The notes under the pieces are model-generated. The model had not been told where the DNA came from and ran no database searches. It saw only the letters and a program-made list of their open reading frames with translations. A stretch of 64,000 nt of DNA from positions 36,183,501-36,247,500 of the forward strand of contig NC_088330.1 in NCBI RefSeq assembly GCF_036884655.1, in the 5' to 3' direction. Every line of letters starts with the position of its first letter. Position 1 is the stretch's first letter. The translations under genes were made by a program, and so were the position numbers. This stretch comes from Musa acuminata AAA Group (Eukaryota; Streptophyta; Magnoliopsida; Zingiberales; Musaceae). Positions 48,988-62,400 of the stretch are shown here, one piece after another.

Positions 48988-51900
48988 TCAGCTAACCTGG
49001 ACAGAATGAGAAAAGGAGACAATGAATGGAATCCTTACTTGCATGGGAATTTGATTGTAAATATTTGAGGTACGGAAGCAGTTCCTGAGCACAAAATGTT
49101 GCATATTTTCTTCCCCTAGTGTTCTCAATCTGTTGAGCTCTGGCAATATGATCGTTCCAAGATCCGGCCGGTCTTTCCGTCTTAGCTCTGCACATTTAAG
49201 TGCTAACTTCAATAAACCTAAAGCTTCCTCGACTGGCCAATCTTGGACTGCAGGATCCAGCATATCTGCAAATGTTCCTTTCTCAATTGAACGCTCCACA
49301 TGATGAGTCAGCCCCATGGGAGGTTTCCCAGTGAGTAGCTGCAACAACAAGACTCCAAAAGAGTATATGTCAGACTTTATGCCTAGCATTCCAGTCTGTT
49401 GATATTCTGGATCGATGTAACAGAATGTTCCAGCTGCAGATGTCATATGATACTGGGTGACACTGTCTGCCACAGATGGGGGTACCAGGCGGGCTAGGCC
49501 GACATCACTAATTTTGCTCACATAATATTGGTCGAGGAGGATATTTGCAGGCTTAAGGTCTCTATGAACCAATGGCTCTGGCTTAGTTTGATGGAGGAAA
49601 AGGAGCCCTGTGCCGATCTCTGCAGCAATGCGGAACCTATGCTGCCAGGGGATGGGTGGTGTATTTCCTCGCCGGTATAAGCGGTCCTCCAAGCTCCCAT
49701 TTGCCATGTATTCATATACAAGGCAACCGTATTCTGGGCAGGCACCGAGGAGAAGAACCATATTTGGATGCCGAATGCAACTTAGTATTTCAACCTGGGC
49801 AACAAAGTTGAAACATGGGAAAGGTTATCAATCGGCAATTCTTCTATAACATGGGTCTAATTCTTGTGATCATTTCAAAGTATTCATGTTTCTAAATGAT
49901 TTCAAGATTTCCAACAGTTTGAAATGCAGCTGTGTGTGATAATACTAGATACCTCTTGCTGAAACTGTGATCTCCCTTGGGATGCATCTGGTCGCAGTGC
50001 CTTAATGGCAACAGGGGTGTGATCAAGATAGCACCTGTAGACAGGACCATACCCACCTTCCCCAATTTTCCGGTTCTCTGCAAAGTTTTCTGTGGCTGCT
50101 TCTATATCCTCAATTGTGTATTTCCTATACCTCAGGTCAGTCTTGGACAAAATACTTGAGGACTTTTTCTTCCCAGGTTCTTGGAGTGCTTGCATCTCTG
50201 CATTTATTCTTTTCTGCGCTTCCAGTTCTGCAATTCGTTTGGCCGCTTCAGCTGCCTCCAATGCTGCCTTACATTTTGCTTTCTCCTTATCAGCTAGGAT
50301 CAAGGCAGCTTCTTCTGCTAGTCGAGCTTCTTCTAGTCTTTGTTGTTCCTCCATCTTCCACCGGTGGAGCTCCATTGCCTGCATCAAAAGAAATCATCAC
50401 GAAAGGAACTCAATTTTGGAGGTTTTCATGGAAACATTACCTTCTGTTTAGCCGTGAGTGCTTCTCTGCATGCTGTGCTGTACATATCCATTGTCTGCTT
50501 GAGCTCTAACTTCAGCCTATTCATCTCTGCTTTCACTTCTTCCTACATGTTCCAAGGTATGTGTATTTATTATGTGATCAGGCATAAAGCTTCAATATGA
50601 TTGGAATTGGTAAGTGGCATTTTCTGCTTACCACTGAAGTATTTATACTTCAACTTAGATTCTCTTCATTACTTTGCTAATGGAAAGGAAGTGCACGTAC
50701 CGACATTTGAGATGAAAAGCTCCCATTGGATCGAGGAGAGAAACCACTCCTAGATGAGTAAGCATCCAATGATGACCTGTGTGGTGATTGCACTGACTCA
50801 AAGCTGCAATCAAGGCCATCTGATATGCAGGACAATCTCTGCGGGAAAAGGTGATCAATGCTTGGCTTCCCACTACTAAAAAATGGTTCATCACTGCCTG
50901 ACATTGTCTCTTCTTTGGATTTTGTGCTCTGGACACGTGTTGCGCTGTTTAATGGTGACCTGTTTTAAGGCAGAAATTTAAAATGATTAGACGAAGTCTA
51001 AAAAGTTGCCACTGTCTTTGTCATTTTAGTTTGCATCATCTCTACTCTTACCTGATTGATTCTTTTTCTTTATACAGATTCCGAGTCTCAAATGCAGCAT
51101 TACCTGGCAAAAGGAAACTTATTAGTTTTCTCCGGTAAAGAAACTAGCAAAAACTTGTCTTCACCAAGCAAGTGACAAGGTAACAATAGTTGATGATGCT
51201 CATTACAAAAAAAACCTTTTGTGCCTTGAGAATTCTGGTACACGACGGGCTCAGGTACAGAACTTGGTTGTTTTAGGATTTGAGATCGTAAAGGAGTAAC
51301 AACTGGTGCTGATCGGACAGCATTTCTCATAGAAGAGATCTTCCCTTTGGAGATGATATAAACTGTGCAGAAATCAGGCACGCTTTTGCAGATGTTGGTG
51401 CTGACGTCTGTGTATCTAAATGATCTGAGAGAAAAAAGCTGGTAAGTATGTCTGGAGAACACAGAGATCCTGTTTGTTATGGTGTGTTGCTTGGGAATAT
51501 TAGTATCACCTAACAAATCCGCCTTTTGATGCTCCTACTATCAGCTTCTCTACTCCAGCATGGGAAACAAAGTCAACAATTGCCTTTGCTAAATCGGTAT
51601 CCTCCAGTATGATATCCTTGCACCTAACCTGTTAAATACTCAAAACTGAATAAGTGACTGATAGTTCCAAGGATTGCATCTCCTTAATTGATTACAACCA
51701 TCTTGCATGACAACTATGAAAGAGTATTAGCGGATTGCAAGACTGACGGTCCAATGTTTCTCTAAATGAAAGGCAAACAAAGGTGAGACTCAGGATCTGA
51801 CTTCTAGGAACAGATCTTCTGGATGTTTTTGGGACTATGGTTGCTCTAATCCCAGTGTGATTCTTAATTATCAAATCATTTGATGTGATTCTCAACCACC

Positions 51901-52749
51901 ATTTCTTGATTTCAGGCTTCTTATCTGAAGAACATCATGGGCACTTCATATAAGAAGAGCAAACAATCTTGCATGACCAAAGATCCGCAAAAGTTCTTTT
52001 TTTTTGTCTTACTATGGATTTAAATACTGTTTCAATACAGGTTTCAGTGATCTTGTGGACCGTTCCAAACCGAACCGGTATACCGGACGATATACTGAAT
52101 AAGATACTAAAAATTCAAAGGTATCGGGTTATAAGATATCAGTATTTGGGTCTGATCAGCAAATACCTATCAGTACATACCGAATCTAATCAGTATTCAA
52201 ATTCTTTTCTCCTAGTATAACAGGACTTACATTTGTTAAGCATTTCAATGTACTAAACCGTTAGTGATCCATCCCCTCTCTTGTTTTCTTTCTTGGTTTT
52301 GACAGGCCAATTTGCATAAACTTGCTTATGACACTAAAGCATGTATTGATAGTATTAATTGTTATACCGGATAGAATCGAAGCCAGTAGTGATTCATACT
52401 GTGCATTTGTGCAGGGGGTTACCCACATTTTTGCGTTTGCAGAAGCACCGGAATGGAACGAGCAGTTGACTGGCTGCGGATGTCACATCTTCTTGATGAC
52501 CCGCTGCATCACATCAGAAAGAGAATGAGCAAACAACCTGGGAGCACTGATGCTACCAAGAGCCAGGCAGGCGCCATTGCTGCAACAAAGCTTACCTGAA
52601 AGCTTGGTGATCACGTGGACGAGGAAGATGGTTTGGCCCTTGACGGCGACGTTGTCCAGAGCCCACTTCAGAGCGTTCTGGCTGCTCTTGTCCTTGTCGA
52701 CGGCCACCGCGATAAGCGGGAACGACGATCGATCCGATCCCTCCGGCAT
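48988..52749 (-). CDS. USP-domain receptor-like cytoplasmic kinase without U-box
   Basis: Nine minus-strand exons: 52749-52596, 52503-52427, 51628-51510, 51424-51216, 51103-51052, 50959-50701, 50542-50441, 50378-49953, 49794-48988; 734 aa, phases consistent. Residues 12-170 form a universal stress protein domain (FPLIAVAVDKDKSSQNALKW; VEKLIVGASKGG). A Ser-rich linker follows, then a coiled coil of Lys/Glu/Ala at about 291-400. The kinase spans about 424-690: GEGGYGPVY at 430, AIKAL, HRDLKPANILL at 543, and DVG in place of DFG at 563. It belongs to the class IX receptor-like cytoplasmic kinases. Many relatives end in a U-box E3 domain; this one ends shortly after the kinase with no U-box. An in-frame Met at 52968 would add 73 Gln/Lys/Glu-rich residues; I prefer MPEGSDRSS, where the domain-family similarity begins. 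Substrates are unknown. Confidence 0.93.
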
Positions 52750-53281
52750 CGCTCTTTTCTGGCAAAGAGAAGAATAAGAAGAAGAAGAGATGCAAAGAAA
52801 AGTAGCAGAGAAGGTCAGCTCCTCTGCCCCCTCCTCTCCCTTCTTTTGGTACCTCTCTTTCTCTTTCTTTGAGGCCACAGGGGAAGAAGGAAAGCAGAAG
52901 GTCTTTCTCCTCTGCTTCTCCTTTCTGCTGCCTCTCTTCTTCCCCTGCTGCTGCTGCTGCTTCTGCACCTCTTTGAGAAGTGCTACGGCCTATCTATTTG
53001 ACTCGGATGGGCGTAGAGGGGCTAAGGGGTGGCAGAGTTTTGCGCTTCACCTCTTGACCGAGTTAGTCCGTTCTAATTTTCGGAGCCAAACGTGCCGTTC
53101 TATGGAGCCATTGGCTTCCGATGGATCCAAATGCAAGACAAATGGGCATGCGACACTAATATAATAAGAAGATATTACCATTTGCAATCTTTTTTATTAT
53201 TATAATTTTATTTTAATTTTTTAATTTTTTTAAATTATCTTTTTTAAATGCAGGTAAATATTAATTTCTTCTTCCTTCTCG

Positions 53282-53320
<39 letters not shown>

Positions 53321-53499
53321 TTTTTTTTTTCTCGGATAAATATTGACGACGAGCGACGTCGATAGCAAGCAAAAAGATGATGTCACCTTTAATTACATCT
53401 ATAATGAGTGTTTAGGGGTCAAGAACACCAATTACAAATAGACTGGAAATTGCTACCATCAAGTCCATAAACCAAAGGGAAAGAAAGCGCCATGCGCAC
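52750..53499. other. 5' region of the USP kinase and intergenic DNA up to the PBL17-like gene
   Basis: 52750-52980 is probably the 5' UTR of the USP kinase gene, CT-rich in the sense direction of the plus strand and with a CTG run at 52938-52956. 53160-53270 is AT-rich. 53285-53319 is a CT microsatellite. 53380-53499 lies just downstream of the PBL17-like stop codon and may be its 3' UTR. Confidence 0.5.
53285..53319. repeat. CT dinucleotide microsatellite
   Basis: About 17 CT units followed by a T-run. Confidence 0.95.
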
Positions 53500-56400
53500 T
53501 CAATCAACAGGTGGACCTGCCGATTCCATGCGTTGATGAGACTGACCATCGGCATCCGGCGAGCAGCTGGAGACGTTGAAGCCCGCGGGGGGCTCGCTTT
53601 TGCTCCGCCCCTTTCCCTGCTTGCTTCGTCTCCGGCTTTCCTCCCCCTTCTTGGCCGAGGAGCTGTCGCTGCTGCTCGCTTTGGGGGCTTCGAAGAGAAG
53701 CAGCACCTCCTCCCTGCTGCCGTGCGGGTCTTGAACGCTCTCTAGGGTGTCGACCACCTGGTTCATGGTGGGTCTCCCTTTAGGGTTCTGGCTGAGGCAG
53801 CGGAGCGCCAGCCCGGCCACCTCCGCCGCCACCGTGCTCGAGTACTGCCCTTCGATTCGTGGGTCCATTATCTTGGGGAGCTTCCTGCTGTGTGGCAGGA
53901 GGGGGCGAGCCCAGTCGACCAGGTTCTGTTCCCGAGCCGGCCTGCTCTTGTCCACTGCCTTCTTCCCCGTAAGAATCTCCAGGAGGACGACGCCGAAGCC
54001 ATAGACATCGCTCCTCGCCGTCAAGTGGCCTATGACGAATGAAACCATGTGATTTATATAAAGAAGGTAATATTATTCTGCCTGCTAAAGATTCGTCACA
54101 TAATATTCAACAACTCAATCTATTGGTACGTATTTGGATCTCTATCCCGAGGTCGAGGGGTTCAGTTTCTCGCTAGATGCCTAAACGTACTTATTGTTCC
54201 TTTATTAATAACTCAAAGACATTCGGGTTAATTAAGACAATATACATTGCACAAGTGATGAATCTTAGGTTCGAATTCAAGTGTGAACATCATATACGTG
54301 TCATTTGTTATAATAAAAACTTAAAAAAAAAAAACTCAAAAGTACTAAGTTGATTGTTACCCTATTAGATAGATATATATATATATATATATACCCTATT
54401 AGATAAAGTAGGGGATCACCCGACTAAATATAGAATGGCATTGGAACTAGATTTTGAGCAAATAAAGAGGTGGATAATGCATTACCCATCAATTATCATG
54501 ATTGCACTTAGACTCAAGTAAAACTTGGGTTGTTCTTGTAGAAGACTCACCGGTCATAATGTACTCAGGAGCTGCATATCCTTGTGTACCCACGACTCGA
54601 GTGGAAACATGAGTTTGGTCTCCAATGGGTCCCTCCTTTGCAAGCCCAAAGTCCGAAAGCTTAGGATTATAGGCCTGCAACATATTGCAGTAGACATGCA
54701 AAAAGTAAATACAATCATTCACACACTCAATCAACATAAGAAGCTGAGTCAGAGGCATCCACAATATATGGATAATGAAATGAATGATAGACCAGAAAGA
54801 ACCTAAGGTAGAACTTTTGACCAAAAGATGAGCACAAACCGAATCTAGCAAAATATTTGATGTCTTAAAATCCCTATAAATTATGGGTCTTTCAGCTCCA
54901 TGAAGAAAGGCAAGTCCATTTGCAGCACCCAGAGCTATCTTCATCCGAGTGGACCATTGCATTGTTAGGCAAACCCCTGTTTCAAAACTGGAATCGGTTA
55001 ACCAAGAAACCACAAATCCAAAAAGTTATCCGTGGAACATAATAACAAGTTATTATGATAGCAAAAGATATCCCGATATTGCACATGTTTTGATACTTGC
55101 TATGCCTTTCATGCAAATCTACTGGCTGCCATCTGTACTTATTTGAAATGCAAATAAAATGATTCGTATGCATGTTGCTATTACTACACATTTTACTCTG
55201 GACATGTCATTGGAGATTAGTTCAGTGGGAATTTGTATTACTAATCTTTGGAGTTAGACACATCTTCAGCAGCAGTAATAGATTCACTTCGCCAACATTG
55301 TTACAACAGTACCTAAAATTTGTAAAAGGTTCAAAGAAAACATCAGCTAGAATTGTAGTAAAAAGTTCTCTGTGACGTTCAAAAGAATGACTTTCTGATA
55401 TGGTAGCTGTTATGACAAGCTTTGATGATAGAATATGGAGGTACTGATTTGACAAGATAAAATCCATGTATTGCTATTTTCTAGAATGGTAACTTATGAT
55501 GGTAGAAAAATAGAACAGATACTGTAAGAACTTTGAATACCCTTTATGCAAGTTATTCATTCGACCACTTACGTCGGAAAAGGTGCTTTTCAAGACTGCC
55601 GCAAGCCATATACTCATAAACCAGCAGCCTGTGATCATCTTCACAGCAGTATCCAATGAGTTTAACAAGATTTGGATGACTTAATTGCCCGAGATAATTG
55701 ACTTCTGCCTGAAGAACCAAAAGGCATTCATTAGATCCAAAATTCGTTATGAAACTATCAAGCTTGATGAAAAAATTTGTCTCGAAGTTATCAGATACAT
55801 ATAGACAACAAATGTCAATAACTCTCAGGAATTTTTTGATGAAGTGCACCCAGGGAAACTCCAATTACAGTAATTAAGGTGCTCTTTCCATGGTGAAGCC
55901 CAATTTACTAACTTTGTTCTCCTAGAATTTTGGTCAGATATGTTTTACAGTAGCACATTTCATATTTTGATTCCAATGCACAACTTTGTGAAACCTAACT
56001 TGGCATAAAGTACTCTCAGTTATGCCATGACTCAATCTGATTACATGTCAAACAAGGCCTTAGGTATAATAACAGTTACCAAAAATCAAAGCCTTAAAAG
56101 GAAGTAGATAACATAAAATTATTACTCTTCACCTAGTTATTGTAATTCTTTATTTGATAAGTGCTTCTTTAAGTCTCTGTAGATGGTGTTTACTGCAAAC
56201 GATTTTGCAAATGATTCATTTCAAGAAAACCAAAATTAAGGAGACAGTAGATTGAGAATGCAGACTTCCTTGCTATTTGCCGGTTTATTTAGGTGTTTGA
56301 GATGCCATGGCAATACAGATCTAAGATTATTCAAGTAATTCTAACATGTCAAAGTTGAATAATTCAATCTATCAAGTTGTTGACACTCTTTGAACTATGT

Positions 56401-59146
56401 TGATTTAGACAAATCATGGAACCAATTTCAATATCAATCATGCTGAATCAAAATGAACATGTTCTGTTAAATAATGCAATAAAGAGATCTTATGACAGGG
56501 AAAATACCAGCCATTCCTTGTCCCCCTGCACGCCTTCTGGATTCAACTTCTTCACTGCCACTTGGGTGGACTCGAAGCCTGGCCTCACATTCTCATCTAT
56601 AATACCTTTATACACAATTCCAAAACCCCCCTCTCCAAGAACTTGATCTGCACGGAAATTCTTGGTAGCTGCACTTAACTCACTATATGTGAATATGTTG
56701 ACATTTCCGTATCCAACTGTGAGCCGCAAATCTTCAACATCTTTGGGAAGGGGCAGTAGGCTTACTACATTCGGTTGACATGGATCTTTCTGCTGATCTG
56801 CCTGTTGTGGCAATCCAGCAGCATTGCCTGTTTCAGCAGGCAAAGTTCAGATAAGATATCGGAATAGAAGCTCATAAGCTGTACAATATGCCACAAACAG
56901 GCTGATATCAAACATAAGACAACACCATATCTTTTTTTCTTCACAATAATCTTGATTGATTACATCTGCCACTCATTCGGCCCGATTGACATATGCAATA
57001 GTGTGACAAGATGTCCAAAATTTTTATTCTTCTTTTGGACATTTAAATAAAAGAAAATTGATACAAGAAAATTCTGCAATACAAGGTAGTTGAATTGCTG
57101 ATCTGAAAAGGAATGCATAATTTTTAACTTGTGAATGCTTTTTTGTTTCACTCATTTCTCTTTTCTTTGTGATAGGAAGGTATTAAACAGTGATTTAAAA
57201 AGTGCTAGGCGCCAAGGTACAAAAACGTCCGAGGCGCTAGGCGCTCACCCGAGTGAAACGAGACACTAAAATATATAATATATAATATAATTAATAAATA
57301 TAATTATTTAAATAAAAAATATGCTATTAAATTAAGAAAATCAGGTATAAAATCACAATAAATAAAATAAATCATAATATTATTTTTTATTTTTTAAATA
57401 AAAATATTATTAAATAAATAAAAATTAATAATATTAAAATTAAAATAATATATTATTAATCTAATAAATAAAAATACTATTATTAGTATACAGTTAGTAG
57501 TATACTGTTAATATACTGTTAACAGTATAGTGAGAAGACCGAGGCTGCTGAGGTAATAGCAGCGGTAGCAGGCGACAACCGTAGCTGCAGCGGGAGCGGG
57601 AGCTGCGAGCGGCGAGCGACAACGAGAGTGACGCCAACAGCGGCGAGCGACGACAGCACCAGCGAGCAGCAATTGTGGCAGCGACGAGTAGCGACAGTAG
57701 CGACAACGGAGAAGAAATCACGATCGTGAGTGTTAGGGTTGGGGAAGTCGGGGAAATCGCGAGAGGGAGCATGATATCGGTGATTTAGTTGGTTCGATTG
57801 AACCAACTAAAGCACCGGAGACTAACCATACCTAAAAATCTGGTTCGGTCGCTTGGTTTAACCCAGGCGCTCGCCCGAAGCGCCCGATGCCTGGTCTCAG
57901 GCGAGCGCCCAGGCGATGCCTCTTTGAAGCGAGGCACCTGGACATAAAGCGAGGTGCTCGGGCCTCGCCTCGCCTCGTCCGAGTGCCTAGGTGAGCGCTC
58001 GAGAGCCTATTGAAATCACTGGTATTAAATGACCGTTAAGAAATGAATATGGTAGGGTGTGACGCAGAAAAGGTGAGAGAAGGGGTGGTTTAAATTGAAC
58101 ATTAAGGATTTCTTTTTTGAGGATTCTGATTAGGGGTACAGGTTTTTTTATTAGGAATGATCCTAAGTCTTACATTGCTACAACTGATAGATTTCTAATG
58201 GCCAAATATTGCTTATACAATGAGCTGATAGCCATCGTGGAGAGCTTAAAGCTAGTTGTGGATGAGGATATGAGACTCCTAGAGATTGAATCGGACTCTA
58301 TCGAGCTGCTGAAACTTCTTTCCAAAATTTTGGCGCTACCTTGGAGAGTGATTAATGTTTTGAGGAATGTAAAGTCATTATTAGATTCCTTCCACGAAGT
58401 CAAAATTTTTCATATTTATTGAGAAGGAAATAGATCTGTAGATTGACTGGCTCGATACGCCTGAACAACTAAAACTATTTTTTATGGAGAGGTGACTAGC
58501 CAGATCTTTTTTATCTTTTTTGAGTGATGATTCTTCTATCACTTATGTATTCATAAAATACAAGTTATCTTTTTTGCTCTGGTTAAAAAAAAAGAAGATA
58601 TGTAGATGGTAGAAGCAGCTAAGCAGTGACCAAACGGAGCAAAATCAAGTACAATTAATTATAATATTTTTTTGATCAATTAATTTAGAATAATTGACTC
58701 ATTTAGAACCACATAGTCAACTACATCATCTTTAATATCAGTTGTCATAATCCGATAACGTATCCATCAATTTATATCAAATCAATAACAATACACTCAT
58801 TAAATACCTATAATTCAATTCAATCTTGTTTCACCTCAAATACGGGTGTTAGATAAGGAACCCAAAACCTAGCCGGAGAAGTTCCATCTATCGATTCATA
58901 GTTGCTGCCAAGTACAGCAAGAACCATCTAACTTGGTATTCAGTAGAAAAAGGGTTTGATGTTGGGGTAAATGCCAAAGAGGGATCTGAAGCTGGTCCAA
59001 CTTCGAGAAAGAACCAAATCAGGAAGCTTAACTTTACAGAGTTCGTGAACACTATTATGATGGCGAGTATAATGAAGACGATTCTTACATAGGGAATAAG
59101 AGAAGTAATACTAACTCTGTTCATCCTGAGACAGGCAGCTTCCCAT
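53500..59146 (-). CDS. PBL17-like receptor-like cytoplasmic kinase (class VII)
   Basis: Six minus-strand exons: 59146-59116, 56827-56508, 55708-55573, 54976-54840, 54674-54551, 54029-53500; 425 aa, phases consistent. The first exon is only 31 nt and encodes [10 protein letters not shown] plus one base: Gly2 for N-myristoylation and Cys4 for palmitoylation, so plasma-membrane anchoring is expected. [20 protein letters not shown] precedes the kinase. Kinase landmarks: [11 protein letters not shown] at about 75, [17 protein letters not shown] near 198, DFGLAKEGP at 216, [18 protein letters not shown] activation segment. The tail is Ser/Lys-rich. Class VII kinases act just below pattern-recognition and other receptor kinases; the call to PBL17 rests on remembered similarity. 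The 2.3 kb first intron holds hAT element B and a LINE fragment. Confidence 0.94.
54372..54392. repeat. TA microsatellite inside a PBL17-like gene intron
   Basis: About 10 TA units in the intron between 54029 and 54551. Confidence 0.9.
57188..58021 (-). mobile_element. Non-autonomous hAT element B in the PBL17-like first intron
   Basis: 834 bp with left end CAGTGATTTAAAAAGTGCTA and right end CTATTGAAATCACTG. An exact 8 bp target duplication GTATTAAA flanks it (57180-57187 and 58022-58029), the hAT hallmark. Its reverse complement matches element A at 33183-34323: same GC-rich ends, same AT-rich block, same palindromic GGTTCGATTGAACC centre. It carries a single copy of the unit tripled in A. 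No transposase. Confidence 0.92.
58075..58593 (+). pseudogene. 3' fragment of a LINE-type retrotransposon (RNase H end)
   Basis: A 101-codon frame at 58117-58422 reads [15 protein letters not shown], then [20 protein letters not shown] and EIESDSIEL, the layout of the plant LINE RNase H-like domain (G.GF.IRN; A/NE..A...L..A; .E.DS..L). It is followed by a short 3' tail and an A-run at 58585-58593, consistent with a 5'-truncated LINE insert in plus orientation. It sits in the first intron of the PBL17-like gene on the opposite strand. Confidence 0.6.
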
Positions 59147-59400
59147 CGACTCCGGACCGGATTCTCCTCGCCCCACTGAAGGCGGAGTTCCTCAGCAATC
59201 CATCGAAATCGATCCCTGGGGTCCTCTCCGCGGGCTGATCCGGACAACCGATCCCACCACAGCAGACGGTACGAAATCAAAACGATCTCTCTCTCTCTCT
59301 CTCTCTCGCTCGCTCGCTCGCTCGCTTGCTCGCGGTGGTTGGTGGAAGAAGAAGCCGGCAAACTGTGGGTTCCTTTCTAATATCGAAATCGTTCACGGAA
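59147..59400 (-). promoter_or_regulatory. 5' UTR and proximal promoter of the PBL17-like gene
   Basis: GC-rich sequence directly upstream of the first exon. It contains a CT run at 59286-59307 followed by GCTC units to about 59332 (GA- and GAGC-rich in transcript sense). Such GA-rich leaders are common near plant transcription starts. No certain TATA box was identified. Confidence 0.5.
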
Positions 59401-59456
59401 TGACCACGTAGTTGAGCTGCAATCACGAAAATACCACATAATGACACCAAAACAAT

Positions 59457-59491
<35 letters not shown>

Positions 59492-62400
59492 CCTTCTAAA
59501 TTTTAAAAAGAATATATTTGTCCCTCTAAATTTCAAAATTAACATAAATTTTTGTGATAAAAATATAGATGACTTAAAAAAAACTTATTTTTAGACATTT
59601 TTTTTTTCTAAAAGTACCTCTAATTTAGTGCTCTTGTTTTATATAATATCTTAAATGTCTCCCGTCGTTATCTAACTATTTTTATCTCATCGCTTGCACC
59701 TTACCACTTCGATATCATTACTTTTGCACTCATCGTGACTATCTTATTTCATCACCTCTATCTCTATCATTTTGACTCCATCGTTTTTATCTCTTAGAGG
59801 TATAGTCACTTTCTTCGTCTCGACACTTGCCACTCGTCACTTTCGTCTCATCGTGATCATCTTCTTTTCCTCCACAAAGAATTAAACACTATCTTTTATC
59901 AATATTTTAAATAACAAAAAAAAAATATATTGATAAACTCACGAGTAAAAACAAATAATTATTACATACATGATGCCCTCAATATTTTAGGGCTTTCATG
60001 TCATCTAATTAAAACCACACGGCACCATGTCATAAAATAACATGTATACTTAAGTCAGTCCGTATCATTTAGTGTAAACAATATTCACAAAATATACGCA
60101 TGCCAAAGATTTTAATATATGCATGTCCAAAGTTTCACGGAGAATTGATGTGATAGGCAGTCATAACCCTTTGTTTCGTAAGCTACCAAGTTTGAATATA
60201 ATTTCTTCATGGAAAACTATGGTTTGAACATACACAGTCCCATTCAAACTTGCTGTAATACCTCCCAATCTTATGAAATGGAGAATTCAATTCAACACTA
60301 ACTTAGGTTGAACTGACTTTTCCATCGATTAGGAAGCTTCCGTTGGAACAATTTTAGATTATGTAGAGATTGTTTTCATTAATTTTATATATGTATATAT
60401 ATAATTAATACTCATTTAATTTTTTATTTATGAATTTCAAAGTTACAACTAAGAGCATAAAATAGTCCACCTTGAGAATAACTCGATACGAGTCTTGCAG
60501 AACAGACACCAAACTCAATCAATTCCCATAAATTGATTGTTTCGAACTGTGATCCTTTAAATCAAGTTTGACTCGCTTCAACAATTCCGACTAGACAACC
60601 AAAAATAACATTGATAATAGATAGGATAAGATATACATTCACTTATATTCTTCATATGATATGAGTATATTTTGAAAGATGATGTTAGTTTGTTCCTAAC
60701 TTGTTGAACATTTGATTTGGCCGAAGGACATCAAACTTGACTAATGTCAAGCAAATCAAAGTGATCGTTGTCTCGTTCTTTTGCGTTGCCACCGCATGCC
60801 AATGGAATTCGTTCACCATATTCCACATGGTTGATCCCAATACGCGTTTTCTAACTCCCTTCTGGTGCTTTTCTTGTGTCCAACTGGTAAGAGCTCATCT
60901 TTGGGAATTGGCTAATTCCCCCATAGATCTATTTTTTTTATAGTTTCTTTAGAAAAAAAAATAGTCAGAGTAATATTTTGTTTAGAAAAAAAATTAATAT
61001 TCGACTATTGATCCTTTTGTATTCACGGGAGAATCTTCAAGCAAGTTTATAGGGTTATTACTATTAATTTAGACTTAAAAGTATTTTTTTTTATCATATG
61101 ATGGTATAGTTTGTTTAAATAATAATAATAATAATATTTGAAATAAAATCGTATAATAAATCATTTTCGAATTGATAGAAGTGTCATCCGCTATTATGTC
61201 AGTATCACTGTATCAATTTTTATTTTTTTTTATAAAGTTGATTATCATTCAAGAACTGATGCATCTCACAAGTCCATCTTTGAATTATATTGACAACCAG
61301 CTTCTTTGGGTCATTAGTCTTTTTTGTTTCCGTTGGAAACCCTCTTGTTCTTAATCAAGTCACCAAACTCCACTCATAAGTTTTCAATGATGTGAATTGA
61401 AAGCACTGACATCCAGAGAGCCAAAGTCCTAACACTTGGTGGATTATGCCACCAATCTCTCCGTGACTTGAGGTGAGTGTATGAGTAGTGGATTAAGAGA
61501 AGAAAATTTTATTACCAATCCGTTTCGTCATTTATAATTTTATTTTAATTTTTTTCATATTATGTGAGAATTTATTTTAAATAGATTTCTTTTTCTTTTT
61601 CTTTTTCTTTTTCTTTTCTTCAAGTGATGAGTGAAGAGGGGCAAATAGGAAAGTGGAAGGGAGTGGAAGAAGATGGAAATAGGAAAGTGGACGAGATAGA
61701 GAGGGGCAAATAAATGCATGTGGTACAACGCATTCTAATTTTAATGTGAAAACATATAGTATAGCCGAAAAACATAATACTTTAATGTTTGATTACTTCA
61801 CTTTGGATGCAGTCCATTATCTACAACTGATGTCTTAAATGAAATTAGGCAGATGTTATTATCAGAAACATTTTTCAAAGAGCAAGACTTAGAATTCCAG
61901 TCACAAAAAATACACACCACGGGCTGTCCAAAGAACAGTGGCGATCAGATCCCCAGCTGTGTCGACTGTTCGTCGTCCTCATCTCTCGTTCCAAACCTTC
62001 CCTGGAATTGCTTCGAGTACAATGTGGGCAGTTGGGTGTAATGGTGGAACGAACCATCCTTGAGACTGCAAAGCATGATGTACTTTGATGAATGGGACCA
62101 ATGTTTTCATGAATCTCATTGATATATTAAGATCACATTTCTGAAATATTTACTAACAATCTCCACAAAGATATCCTACAATTTTATATAAAGAATACAA
62201 AAATAAAAATGAGTTAGAACAGTGGAGTTGAACTCACAGGCGTATGTTCCTTTTTATTCTTCCTCGAGAAGAGCCAGGCCAGAGCATACCCTGCAACATA
62301 AATTCTGCAGTAAATACAGATTGAAAGAAGAGAGAAAAAGAGAGAAGAAGTAGAATGAGATGAATAAGAAACTCCCTTTCCTTCTTCTTCTTCTTTTGTT

